Origin: an uncultured Prevotellaceae bacterium | GTDB lineage: Bacteria > Bacteroidota > Bacteroidia > Bacteroidales > Bacteroidaceae | DNA: 64,000 nucleotides | Assembly: GCA_900316575.1 (NCBI GenBank) | Contig: ONDJ01000005.1 | Span: forward strand, 62,001 to 126,000 | Direction of reading: 5' to 3' | In this document: in pieces, positions 51,412-59,851 of the stretch | How positions within the stretch are numbered: position 1 is the stretch's first letter | How the letters are laid out: every line of letters starts with the position of its first letter | The notes under the pieces: generated by a model | Database searches by the model: none | Seen by the model: the letters and a program-made list of their open reading frames with translations, nothing else | What the model was told of the DNA's origin: nothing | Position numbers and translations under genes: made by a program

Positions 51412-53244
51412 ATGCTTAACAATTGTCACTTTTCGCGGCTTGTTTACGAACAAGCTCGAACTTATGGTAATCGCACGGCATTGATGTATCGCGATTACGA
51501 AGTTAATGAATGGAAAAACATTTCTTGGAAAAGCTTTGCTGAGACAGTAAAGCGTGTCTCGTTTTCGCTGTTGGCCTATGAAGCTGAGGTCCAGGAGAAT
51601 ATCGCTGTCTTTTCACAAAACAAGCCCGAATGTCTCTTTGTTGATTTTGGTGCTTATGGCATACGAAGCGTCACGGTGCCTTTTTATCCTACAAGCAGTG
51701 CTCCTCAGATTGTCTATATGCTCAACGATGCTAAAGTCCGCTTTCTTTTTGTGGGCGAGCAACAGCAGTACGACGTAGCCCTGCAAGCCATTCCTTTGTG
51801 CCACACGCTGGAACGCATCATTATCTTTGACAAAAACGTGCAACGACAGCCTGGCGACACACTTAGCATCTATTTTGATGACTTCTTGAAAGTAGGCGAG
51901 ACGGGCGACTATGATGAAGAGTTCAACCTCCGTCAGGCCGCTGCCAATTTCTCTGATTTGGCCAACATCCTCTATACCAGTGGTACTACCGGTCACAGCA
52001 AGGGTGTGCAGCTGACGTATGGCATGTATCATGAGGCTATGCGTGTTAACGACTTGGCTTTGGAGTTTTCAGACAAAGACATCGTGCTCAATTTCTTGCC
52101 GTTTACTCACGTCTTTGAGCGCGGCTGGACTTACCTCGGTTTGTCAGAGGGAGCCATACAAGCCATAAATCTTCGTCCTGCTGACGTGTTGCAGTCATTG
52201 CGTGAGGTGCGACCTACGTGCATGTCGAGTGTGCCTCGTTTTTGGGAAAAGGTGTATCAAGGCGTGAAAGAGAAGATAGCTTCGGCTTCGCCCGTTCAGG
52301 GAAAGATTATGCAGATGGCTCTTGAAACCGGCATTCGTTGCTGGCGTGACTATATAGCCAAAGGCAAACGCATCCCACCAGTTCTCGCCATGAAGCGCAA
52401 GGTCTATGACAAGATGGTGTACAGTGTGCTTCGCCGCACTCTTGGGCTTGACCGTGGCAATTTCTTCCCAACGGCAGGCGCGCTTGTTTCAACCGAAATC
52501 GAAACTTTCGTCCATGCTGTGGGCATCAATATGAAGGTGGGTTATGGACTGACGGAAAGCACAGCGACCGTATCGTGCGACATCACGGGAAAGGTCACAA
52601 CCCCTGGTAGTGTGGGCCGTTTCATTGATGGCATAGAATACAAGATTGGCGAGAACGACGAACTATTGCTTCGCGGTAAAACCATTACTCCAGGGTATTA
52701 CAACAAGGTGTCAACCACTGCACAGAGCATCGATGAAGACGGATGGTTCCACACAGGCGATGCCGCATACATCAAAGATGGTGAGCTTTTCCTCAAAGAG
52801 CGCATCAAGGACCTCTTCAAAACCAGCAACGGAAAGTATATTGCGCCGCAGGCCATAGAAAGCAAACTTTCGGTAGATCGATTTATCGAGCAAGCCGTAG
52901 TCATTGCTGATCGTCGCAAGTTTGTTTCAGCACTCATAGTTCCAGCTTATTCCTTGCTCGAAGCCTATGCCAAGGAGCAAGGCATAGCTTATGGAAGCCG
53001 CGAGGCTCTTTGTGCCGACAAGCATATTCACGAGATGTTTGCACAACGCTTGGAGCTCCTGCAACAAGAATTGGCCAGCTATGAAAAAGTGAAGCGCTTC
53101 ATTTTGCTGCCTCGCGCCTTGAGCATTGAGACCGGCGAACTTACCAATACGCTCAAGGTGAAGCGTACTGTGGTATATGAACATTTCAAGAACGAGATTG
53201 ATGCTATGTACGCAGAGGCAGAAAAGAATTTTGGAAGCAAGTAA
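51412..53244 (+). CDS. long-chain fatty acid-CoA ligase
   Basis: The 610-residue protein activates fatty acids as acyl-AMP, then acyl-CoA. It has the AMP-binding P-loop ANILYTSGTTGHSKGVQLTYG (184-204), FLPFTHVFERGW, and MKVGYGLTESTATVSC (A5). DEDGWFHTGDAAYIKDGELFLKERIKDLFKTSNGKYIAPQAIE (A7-A8) follows, with the long-chain linker. The C-terminal LKVKRTVVYEHF ends the fold. It belongs to the FAA1/FadD15-like long form. prfB follows 16 bp later. Confidence 0.94.
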   Translation: MLNNCHFSRLVYEQARTYGNRTALMYRDYEVNEWKNISWKSFAETVKRVSFSLLAYEAEVQENIAVFSQNKPECLFVDFGAYGIRSVTVPFYPTSSAPQIVYMLNDAKVRFLFVGEQQQYDVALQAIPLCHTLERIIIFDKNVQRQPGDTLSIYFDDFLKVGETGDYDEEFNLRQAAANFSDLANILYTSGTTGHSKGVQLTYGMYHEAMRVNDLALEFSDKDIVLNFLPFTHVFERGWTYLGLSEGAIQAINLRPADVLQSLREVRPTCMSSVPRFWEKVYQGVKEKIASASPVQGKIMQMALETGIRCWRDYIAKGKRIPPVLAMKRKVYDKMVYSVLRRTLGLDRGNFFPTAGALVSTEIETFVHAVGINMKVGYGLTESTATVSCDITGKVTTPGSVGRFIDGIEYKIGENDELLLRGKTITPGYYNKVSTTAQSIDEDGWFHTGDAAYIKDGELFLKERIKDLFKTSNGKYIAPQAIESKLSVDRFIEQAVVIADRRKFVSALIVPAYSLLEAYAKEQGIAYGSREALCADKHIHEMFAQRLELLQQELASYEKVKRFILLPRALSIETGELTNTLKVKRTVVYEHFKNEIDAMYAEAEKNFGSK

Positions 53245-53260
53245 CTGAATTTTTTTTGCA

Positions 53261-54376
53261 ATGATTACAGCAGAACAGCTCAAGGCTGTGCAAGAACGGA
53301 CTGCGTCCCTTCATCATTATTTAGATATCCCCGCCAAGCAGCTCCAATACGAAGAAGAACAGCTGCGCACGCAAGCTCCCGACTTTTGGGACGACCGTGA
53401 GCGGGCGGAGAAACAAATGAAATTGGTTAAAGGCCTTGAGAAATGGCTCAAAGGTTATCAGGAAGTAAAGGTGCTGACTGATGAACTTACGTTGGCCTTT
53501 GACTTTTGCAAAGAGGGGCTTGTTGAAGAGGCTGAGGTTGACGACAACTATGCTCGCGCCCTTGATGCTATAGAGTCGCTCGAGCTCAAAAACATGTTGC
53601 GGGCTGAAGAAGACGTTATGTCGTGCGTCTTGAAAATCAACAGTGGTGCCGGAGGAACGGAGAGTCAGGACTGGGCTCAAATGCTTATGCGCATGTACAT
53701 GCGCTATGCCGAAGCTCACGAATACAAGGTCACGATCTCCAATCTTCAAGACGGCGACGAGGCAGGTATCAAGACCGTTACGATGCAGATTGAGGGCGAC
53801 TATGCCTATGGCTATCTCAAGAGCGAAAACGGCGTTCACCGCTTGGTGCGCGTTTCTCCCTACAATGCTCAGGGCAAGCGCATGACCAGTTTTGCCAGCG
53901 TGTTTGTCACCCCGCTTGTTGACGACACGATTGAAGTTTACATTGACCCCTCGAAAATATCTTGGGACACGTTCAGAAGTAGTGGTGCTGGCGGACAGAA
54001 TGTCAACAAGGTAGAAACCGGTGTGCGCCTACGTTATCAATACAAAGACCCCGAAACAGGCGAAGAAGAAGAAATCCTCATTGAGAACACTGAAACGCGC
54101 AAGCAACTCGAAAACCGCGAGAATGCCATGCGCCTATTGCGCTCCAATCTTTACGACCGCGAACTGAAGCGTCGTCAAGCCGCGCAAGCCAAGATTGAAG
54201 CTGGTAAGAAAAAGATAGAGTGGGGGAGTCAGATACGTAGTTACGTCTTTGACGATCGCCGCGTGAAGGACCATCGCACAGGCTTCCAAACCAGCGACGT
54301 TGGCGGTGTGATGGACGGAAAGCTTGATGGATTTATCAAAGCTTATCTGATGGAATCCGACGAAGAAGAGCAATAA
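53261..54376 (+). CDS. prfB: peptide chain release factor 2
   Basis: RF2 recognises UAA and UGA and triggers peptide release. This 371-residue protein has the GGQ loop SGAGGQNVNK (Gly244-Gly245-Gln246). The codon-recognition region reads RVSPYNAQGKR, where SPY (199-201) replaces the E. coli SPF. The reading frame is continuous from ATG 53261: at the place of the programmed +1 frameshift (after about codon 20, HHYLDIPAK) there is no CTTTGA site. The RF2 autoregulatory frameshift is therefore absent in this copy. Confidence 0.97.
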   Translation: MITAEQLKAVQERTASLHHYLDIPAKQLQYEEEQLRTQAPDFWDDRERAEKQMKLVKGLEKWLKGYQEVKVLTDELTLAFDFCKEGLVEEAEVDDNYARALDAIESLELKNMLRAEEDVMSCVLKINSGAGGTESQDWAQMLMRMYMRYAEAHEYKVTISNLQDGDEAGIKTVTMQIEGDYAYGYLKSENGVHRLVRVSPYNAQGKRMTSFASVFVTPLVDDTIEVYIDPSKISWDTFRSSGAGGQNVNKVETGVRLRYQYKDPETGEEEEILIENTETRKQLENRENAMRLLRSNLYDRELKRRQAAQAKIEAGKKKIEWGSQIRSYVFDDRRVKDHRTGFQTSDVGGVMDGKLDGFIKAYLMESDEEEQ

Positions 54377-54458
54377 ACGTTGCAGACTGAGAACCTAATT
54401 TATAGAACGCTCCTAAAGTAGATAGCCAAAACCAGAATCTAATAACACAAACATTACC

Positions 54459-54596
54459 ATGAACAATAAACATCAACAACGCCTTGCTGCTCGCGAAGCT
54501 CGCGAACGTCGTCAGGCACGCCGCGTATTCATCGGCATCGTAGCTGTACTGATCGTCCTGATGGTCGTGCTACTTGCAGCCGCTGCCCTCGGATAG
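54459..54596 (+). CDS. 45-residue single-TM small membrane protein
   Basis: ATG at 54459 gives MNNKHQQRLAAREARERRQA, then RRVFIGIVAVLIVLMVVLLAAAALG and a TAG stop. A strongly basic Arg-rich helix precedes one TM helix, giving a clear N-in orientation. The upstream gap has the usual A-rich Bacteroidetes leader (AATAACACAAACATTACC). It lies 82 bp after prfB and 41 bp before the CYTH gene. Function is unknown. Confidence 0.65.
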   Translation: MNNKHQQRLAAREARERRQARRVFIGIVAVLIVLMVVLLAAAALG

Positions 54597-54637
54597 TTTT
54601 CAAACCTGTCAGTCAATTGGCATAGCCTAAAGACAAT

Positions 54638-55156
54638 ATGGCTATTGAGATAGAAAGGAAGTTTCGCGTAGTAGGCGATTTCAAGGCCGCAGCCACCTCT
54701 TCTTCCAGGATTTTGCAAGGATACATTTGTTCTCAGCGTGGGCGAACGGTCCGTGTGAGACTTCGCGATGAATATGACGCTGGCGGCGCGCTGATTGCTG
54801 AGCGTTCCTTTATCACCATCAAGGGACCTTCGCGCGATGGCGGACTTTCGCGCTACGAATTTGAAAAAGAGATTTCGCGCGACGAAGGTCTTTCGCTCCT
54901 TGCAATCTGCGAGCCTGGCATCATTGACAAAATTCGATGGATCGTTCCTTACGAGGGTCACGTCTTTGAGGTTGATGAGTTTTTTGGCGAAAACGAGGGA
55001 TTGGTCTTTGCTGAAGTTGAACTCCACAGCGAAGACGAAGCTGTGGCACTTCCTCCCTTTATCGGTCAAGAAGTAACTGGGCAGCGGCGTTTCTACAATT
55101 CTGTTTTGCGCCAATATCCTTTTAAGGATTGGACCGACGAAGAACGCCGCTTATGA
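54638..55156 (+). CDS. CYTH-domain protein (inorganic triphosphatase-like)
   Basis: The protein has 172 residues. It opens with the ExExK signature IEIERKF (Glu4, Glu6, Lys8). Basic and acidic strand ends of the tunnel follow: GRTVRVRLRDE, AFITIKGPS-like SFITIKGPSRDG, YEFEKEI, DEFFGENEGLVFAEVEL, and the terminal GQRRFYNSVLRQYPF. CYTH enzymes of this size hydrolyse tripolyphosphate or other triphosphates with a divalent metal. Its stop overlaps the start of the next gene (ATGA). Confidence 0.92.
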   Translation: MAIEIERKFRVVGDFKAAATSSSRILQGYICSQRGRTVRVRLRDEYDAGGALIAERSFITIKGPSRDGGLSRYEFEKEISRDEGLSLLAICEPGIIDKIRWIVPYEGHVFEVDEFFGENEGLVFAEVELHSEDEAVALPPFIGQEVTGQRRFYNSVLRQYPFKDWTDEERRL

Positions 55157-55698
55157 CGCTCCTTATTTCATTTCTTCTAAGTCTCTTTCCTCCTACGCTT
55201 GCCGATAGTATCGTTGGCACGTGGCAACGCACGCTTGTCACGTCAGATGCCTCCACCGACACCGAAGAAACACAGACTGTCAGCCGTACGTTTAATGCCG
55301 ATGGCAGTTTGCACGAAAGTGTGGTTTACCAGCAACGTGTAGTTTGGACCGACACCGAAACCGTTGTGCTACAGTTTCGCAGTGATATTCAGGGCGATTG
55401 GTTTGTGGATGGGCGCAACGTGTTGGTAAACTACAATCCAAAGAGCCTATCCGTGCACTACGAGGGCGTATCTTTTCCTGATCGCGATGCAGCTTTACAA
55501 GCTTCGCTTAGAGCGGCATTTCAAAAGAAGAATAGCAAGTATGTGCGCAACTACGTGAAGACGATGGAGAACGTGCTTCGCACTTATTTCAAGCGCAACA
55601 GCGGTACAGCCCTTGCCGATGTTGCCTTTCAAGGCCGACAGTTTACGGCCACCTTGGGGCAAGAGATTGTAGCCTTTCAGCGTGTTGGCGATGATTAG
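55153..55698 (+). CDS. exported lipocalin-like protein
   Basis: The protein has 181 residues from ATG at 55153, overlapping the CYTH stop. A signal peptide (MTLLISFLLSLFPPTLADS) is followed by IVGTWQRTLV, DGSLHESVVYQQRVVW and repeated beta strands, the pattern of small lipocalin-like or DUF4923-like domains. The C-terminal half has a basic helix (LRAAFQKKNSKYVRNYVKTMENVLRTYFK) and a last strand pair ADVAFQGRQFTATL. No binding partner is known. Confidence 0.65.
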   Translation: MTLLISFLLSLFPPTLADSIVGTWQRTLVTSDASTDTEETQTVSRTFNADGSLHESVVYQQRVVWTDTETVVLQFRSDIQGDWFVDGRNVLVNYNPKSLSVHYEGVSFPDRDAALQASLRAAFQKKNSKYVRNYVKTMENVLRTYFKRNSGTALADVAFQGRQFTATLGQEIVAFQRVGDD

Positions 55699-55768
55699 CG
55701 CACGATCATAGAAGTCGCAGCGGCTTTCCTCTTTTTTTTCAAGGCGTGGACGACATTTTTTCTGGCTT

Positions 55769-55805
55769 TGAAAATTGACTTTCTGTGCTTGAAAATTGAT
55801 TTTCA
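55769..55805. repeat. two GAAAATTGATTTTC-type palindromic units
   Basis: TGAAAATTGACTTTC (55769-55783) and TGAAAATTGATTTTCA (55790-55805) lie between convergent genes. They are relatives of the palindromes at 29104-29181. Confidence 0.65.
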
Positions 55806-55835
55806 TCCTTTGGCGGTTTTCCTGACAAAACATTT

Positions 55836-57884
55836 TCAGAGTTTCCATCCCATGCTGAAAATCCAATGACGCCCAGGGAGCGGATAACCACGGACTAATT
55901 CGTAGCGTTGTTGGAAAAGATTGTTGCAGGTGAGGGCAACGTTGAGATGTTTCAGGCGGTAAGAGAGCGTTAGGTCGTTGGTGTACCATGCCGGCATGTA
56001 GTTGACTGTGGTGTTGGCACGCTGGGTATAACGACTGCCCGTGTAGATAAAACTATAATTGAGGGCAAAATTTTTCCAACTAAGGAGGGCTATGATACTT
56101 CCGCTGTGGCGTGGGATATATGGGACTTGATCGCCGTAGAAAGCATCGGTTTTGTCGGTGATGTCGCGTGCTCGTTCGTAGGTGTAGGAAGCTTGCAGTG
56201 TGAGAACCAGCGTAGAAAATTCGCAGTTGGTTTTAACTTCGGCTTCAAGACCTTGAATACTCACTCTGCCCAAGTTGAGCATGGTCCAACGAAAAAGCGA
56301 TGTGCTAGGGATGGCCACAATTTTGTCGCTCACCGCGTTGTGGTAGGCATTGATGCGTAGTGTTGTCGCTTTGATGAATGTCCATTGCGGCAACTTGTAG
56401 GTGGCTCCGACGTTGTACTGCCAAGTGCGTTCAGGCTTCAAGTTGCTGTTGCCCACGAGGGTATAGTAGAGGTCGCAGAGCGTTGGCGGACGAAAAGAAT
56501 GTTTAATAAACGCTTGCAGGGTGAGCGGCGTATTGTGCCAAGGTTGATAAGCAATGTTTACTGCGGGAGAAAGGGCTGTGCGTCGCGGCATAGCTTGATG
56601 CTGTTGCGTGTGGTCAAGCATAGCTGTGGCAAGGAGGTTTGCTTGCAATCGCAATGGCCCTTTGGTGGTCCTGGCTGTGAGAGAAAGAAATCCTGTGTGG
56701 CGTGTAGGGGTTGGGAAGTCGTAGAGGTTGGCCGTCATTCGTTCGGCCCGATAGTCGGCAGCAAAAGCAAGGGCAAACTTGTTGTAAACAAGGCGATGGG
56801 CCGACGAGAGGTAGAGCGATGAGGTGCGATAGCGATTGTCGGCAAACATTGATTGTGGATCGGCTTTTGGGTCGGTGAGATAGTGAAGGTAGTCGTAAGC
56901 CAGTTTGCCCGTGAAGAGATGCGTATAGTGATGGTTTATTCTATACTGCCAAGAGGATTGAAGAAAAAGGTTGGTGTCCCATTGGCGATCGGCTGTAGCA
57001 CCGCGACCTCGCACAATGGCTCCAGGCAGTCCGCGGCTTGATGTATAGAGATATCCGTGAATATGCCACTGACTGCGAGCTGTCTTGCCCCAAAGTCCGC
57101 TTTCGATGCGCCACGCATTGATGTCGCCGTTGCGACGTGTGCTGGTCGTGTCGTAGGCACCTGCCACTTTGTAGCGAAAGTCGTAGTTGCCGTCGCTGTG
57201 GAGATAGCCAGCTGAGAGTGAAAAGACCGTGTGGGAACTAAGTGGTTTTTCAATGTTGAGCGTGGGCTGGACGGTGCCGAACGAGCCTATGCGAAGTCGG
57301 GCGCGGAGTGACCAGTCGCGCTTGTTTGTAGTAGCGTTGTTGTCTTGAAAAAAATGTGGCGTGAGGGTTTGTAGGTAGAGTGCCGACGAGGAAGCAAAAG
57401 CTGCGGCAGGCTGCAAGAGTGTGGTGCGCTGACTGTTGTAGAGCGAAATGCTTTGTAGGTTGTCGAGGTCGAAACGCCCTAGGTCGATCGTCCCGTTCTG
57501 AGCATTGACAAGCGGCACTCCATCCACCATCACGCCTACATGCTGACTGCCCATGCCGCGAACATTGATGGTCTTAAGGCCACCAAGTCCGCCGTAGTCT
57601 TTGAGCTGAACGCCTGTGAAATAGCGCAAAGCATCGGCCACACTCTGAGAAGAGAGTGACCGAAGCGTATGGTCGCTCAGCGATTGCGTGGGTGTCAAAT
57701 CATCTTCAGCCCGCAAACGCTCTGTAATTGTAGCCGATGGAAGCGAGAGCGTGTCGGTCTGTGCGCTGGCAGGGAAAAACGATGCGGCTCCTATGATGCA
57801 AAGAAGACAGCATCGGGTGGCATAAAAAAACTTATGGACGCTCGCGGTCGTCAGCGTTTTCCTGGTTGTAGTAGTTTTCCTCAT
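55836..57884 (-). CDS. TonB-dependent receptor
   Basis: The protein has 682 residues from ATG at 57884. The signal region has an unusually long, Thr-rich and basic N-region (MRKTTTTRKTLTTASVHK), then FFYATRCCLLCIIGAASFFPASAQ. The plug domain has SLPSATITERLRAEDD (TonB-box-like), ALRYFTGVQLKDYGGLGGLKTINVRGMGSQHVGVMVDGVPL, and the barrel has HSFRPPTLCDLYYTLVGNSNLKPE. It ends with YPLPGRHWIFSMGWKL, a normal barrel end. No SusD partner is present. The substrate is unknown. An ATG at 57899 is an alternative. Confidence 0.9.
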   Translation of the reverse strand: MRKTTTTRKTLTTASVHKFFYATRCCLLCIIGAASFFPASAQTDTLSLPSATITERLRAEDDLTPTQSLSDHTLRSLSSQSVADALRYFTGVQLKDYGGLGGLKTINVRGMGSQHVGVMVDGVPLVNAQNGTIDLGRFDLDNLQSISLYNSQRTTLLQPAAAFASSSALYLQTLTPHFFQDNNATTNKRDWSLRARLRIGSFGTVQPTLNIEKPLSSHTVFSLSAGYLHSDGNYDFRYKVAGAYDTTSTRRNGDINAWRIESGLWGKTARSQWHIHGYLYTSSRGLPGAIVRGRGATADRQWDTNLFLQSSWQYRINHHYTHLFTGKLAYDYLHYLTDPKADPQSMFADNRYRTSSLYLSSAHRLVYNKFALAFAADYRAERMTANLYDFPTPTRHTGFLSLTARTTKGPLRLQANLLATAMLDHTQQHQAMPRRTALSPAVNIAYQPWHNTPLTLQAFIKHSFRPPTLCDLYYTLVGNSNLKPERTWQYNVGATYKLPQWTFIKATTLRINAYHNAVSDKIVAIPSTSLFRWTMLNLGRVSIQGLEAEVKTNCEFSTLVLTLQASYTYERARDITDKTDAFYGDQVPYIPRHSGSIIALLSWKNFALNYSFIYTGSRYTQRANTTVNYMPAWYTNDLTLSYRLKHLNVALTCNNLFQQRYELVRGYPLPGRHWIFSMGWKL

Positions 57885-57982
57885 CGTCATAATCCTCATG
57901 ACGATTGTAGCGATGTTGGTCTTTCATAAGGTAAATGTTTTTGAGGTTAAAAAAAGTGTGAGATCCGTTGTGCTCGCTTGGT

Positions 57983-59677
57983 TTATGGCTTCCAAAATTG
58001 TCGGATAAGCTTGGGGTGTTGCTCGTCGGTATAGAGGGAATAGAAGCCTGGCGCAAGGTTGGCGATATAAGCCGTGTGTCGTCCTTGTGGTATGCGGCGA
58101 ATGGTGCGTCCTGCTTTGTCGCGGATGGTTACGGCGCATTGGAGCGTGTCGGGGATGGTAAGCTGATTGCCTTGCGTAGGTAGGGTGTCACTTTGTGCGG
58201 TGGCTACGATAGTCGGTTGGCTTTCGCGCCCATATCGGTCAACGGCTGTGACGGCCAGTCGTGCTCCGAGCAGAGAGGGGCTGGCTGGGGTGTAGTTGTA
58301 TTGAGTTGAGCGATAGTAATAGCTCAGCACGTGGGCTTGGTCAAGGTCGTTGCTACCTGTGGCAAGACGGTAGATGTTGTAAAAAGCAGCACCATTCACT
58401 TCATGCCATTGCAGATGGAGCGTCCAGCGGCTTTCTCTCATTTCGACAATCGGGCGTTGGGGCATTGGGGCAGCAACCCGCGTCATAGGAGGCGGGAGAG
58501 CCTCGCGGCGGTAGAAGTCGTGGCAAAAACGCAAGAGACCTTTTTCGTTGTTGAGTAGGAAACGGGCACGGAAAAAAGCTTGTCCCTGTCCCAACTGACG
58601 AAGGAAGTTCATTTGGCGTGTGATAACGTCGAGCGACCAGTTTCTTTCGCGCGGCGAGAGGAAATAAATGCCCAATCCAGGAACAATGTCTTTGTCGTAA
58701 GCACGCTCCTGCCAGTCAACGGCAAAAGGATAAAAATGCTCGCCTGTGAAATACATCATAGGCAATAGCATGTCCATCAGTCCATCGCGAAGCCAGGCCT
58801 GAGCATCTTGGCTGACGGCATCGCGAGCGTTCCAGCCGCGCGAACTATGTAGCGGGAGATCGGCATATTTCCCAACGGGCGAACAGCTGATACGCACCCA
58901 TGGCTTGATGGCACGAACGGCATCGTGAATGGCACGGACTGTATGCGTCACGTTGTTGCGCCGCCATTCTGCCCGATTGCCGCTGCCATATCGGCGAAAA
59001 GTAGCATCGTCGCGGAATGGAATAGATTTTTCGGGATAGCGGATGTAGTCGAGATTGATGCCGTCAACGTCGTATTTCCTAACGATTTCGGCACACACAG
59101 CAGCAATGTGTTCGGAGGTGCCAGGCACACCGGGGTCCATCATCCACTGGTCGCCGCATAGCTGACAGAGTTGTGGCTTGCGCTTGGGGAGTGCTTGGTT
59201 TCCAAGGCGTTTGGCTACGTTTGCTTTGTGAATGGGGTAGGCCACAACCCAAGCGTGGATTTGCATGTTGCGCTTGTGACATTCTTCAACAGCATATTGG
59301 AGCGGATCGTAGCCAGGTGCGCGTCCCGGCGTTCCTGTGATGCACGCATCCCAAGGTTCAATGCTTGAAGGATAGATGACAGTGCCTCTGATGCGTGTTT
59401 GAAAAAAAACGGTATTGATGCCTGCGGCTTTCAGCTGATCCAACATCTGTGAGAGCTCTCGGCGCTGCTGTGCCTCGGCGGCGGCTGTTGTTGCAGTGCG
59501 CGAAGGCCAGTCAAGGTTGGAGAGCGTTGTGAGCCAAACGCCGCGTACCTCAAAACGTGGAGATTGTGGCGTGGGCAAAATGTCGGATGCCGAATACAGA
59601 TTTGGAGTAGGCTGTGCTGCCAGCAAGAAAGGCATCGCTGCAGCAAAAAGTATGTAGAGAAACGAGCGGAAACTCAT
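57983..59677 (-). CDS. exported family-10-like glycoside hydrolase (DigH/YngK type) with C-terminal sorting-like tail
   Basis: The protein has 564 residues from ATG at 59677. Signal peptide MSFRSFLYILFAAAMPFLLAAQ is followed by the PF02638-type hydrolase domain: RFEVRGVWLTTLSNLDWPS, INTVFFQTRIRGTVIYPSSIEPWDACITG, IHAWVVAYP, DVDGINLDYIRYP and LLPMMYFTGEHFYPFAVDWQERA. E. coli DigH (YddW) of this family cleaves denuded peptidoglycan. A fibronectin-like segment follows. The last 50 residues (TIRDKAGRTIRRIPQG...LAPGFYSLYTD) look like a type IX sorting tail. The frame extends to 59764 but the signal peptide fixes the start. Confidence 0.88.
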   Translation of the reverse strand: MSFRSFLYILFAAAMPFLLAAQPTPNLYSASDILPTPQSPRFEVRGVWLTTLSNLDWPSRTATTAAAEAQQRRELSQMLDQLKAAGINTVFFQTRIRGTVIYPSSIEPWDACITGTPGRAPGYDPLQYAVEECHKRNMQIHAWVVAYPIHKANVAKRLGNQALPKRKPQLCQLCGDQWMMDPGVPGTSEHIAAVCAEIVRKYDVDGINLDYIRYPEKSIPFRDDATFRRYGSGNRAEWRRNNVTHTVRAIHDAVRAIKPWVRISCSPVGKYADLPLHSSRGWNARDAVSQDAQAWLRDGLMDMLLPMMYFTGEHFYPFAVDWQERAYDKDIVPGLGIYFLSPRERNWSLDVITRQMNFLRQLGQGQAFFRARFLLNNEKGLLRFCHDFYRREALPPPMTRVAAPMPQRPIVEMRESRWTLHLQWHEVNGAAFYNIYRLATGSNDLDQAHVLSYYYRSTQYNYTPASPSLLGARLAVTAVDRYGRESQPTIVATAQSDTLPTQGNQLTIPDTLQCAVTIRDKAGRTIRRIPQGRHTAYIANLAPGFYSLYTDEQHPKLIRQFWKP

Positions 59678-59822
59678 GCGATAAATAAAAATCCTAAAAT
59701 TTTGCATGGCAAATATACGACAACGGGCGAGATGTAAGCGGGTGCAGGTGTGTTTTTTCTCCAAAGTAAACGTTTTTTTGATGAAGAATGTGCGCTGGTT
59801 GCAGAAAACAAATGTTTACTAC

Positions 59823-59830
59823 TACCTTTG
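59823..59830 (+). promoter_or_regulatory. -7 box (TACCTTTG) of the SSS symporter
   Basis: TTG at 59799-59801 is followed after 21 bp by TACCTTTG, 21 bp before the ATG at 59852. It supports that start over the longer frame from 59750. Confidence 0.65.
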
Positions 59831-59851
59831 TCGCTCAAAAACTCTCAGCGT

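Noticed and set aside
57832..57927. 31-residue acidic frame MKDQHRYNRHEDYDDEENYY... overlapping the TonB receptor start
   Set aside because: Its composition is extreme and it overlaps the signal-peptide region of the receptor in another frame. A leader peptide is conceivable but nothing supports it.
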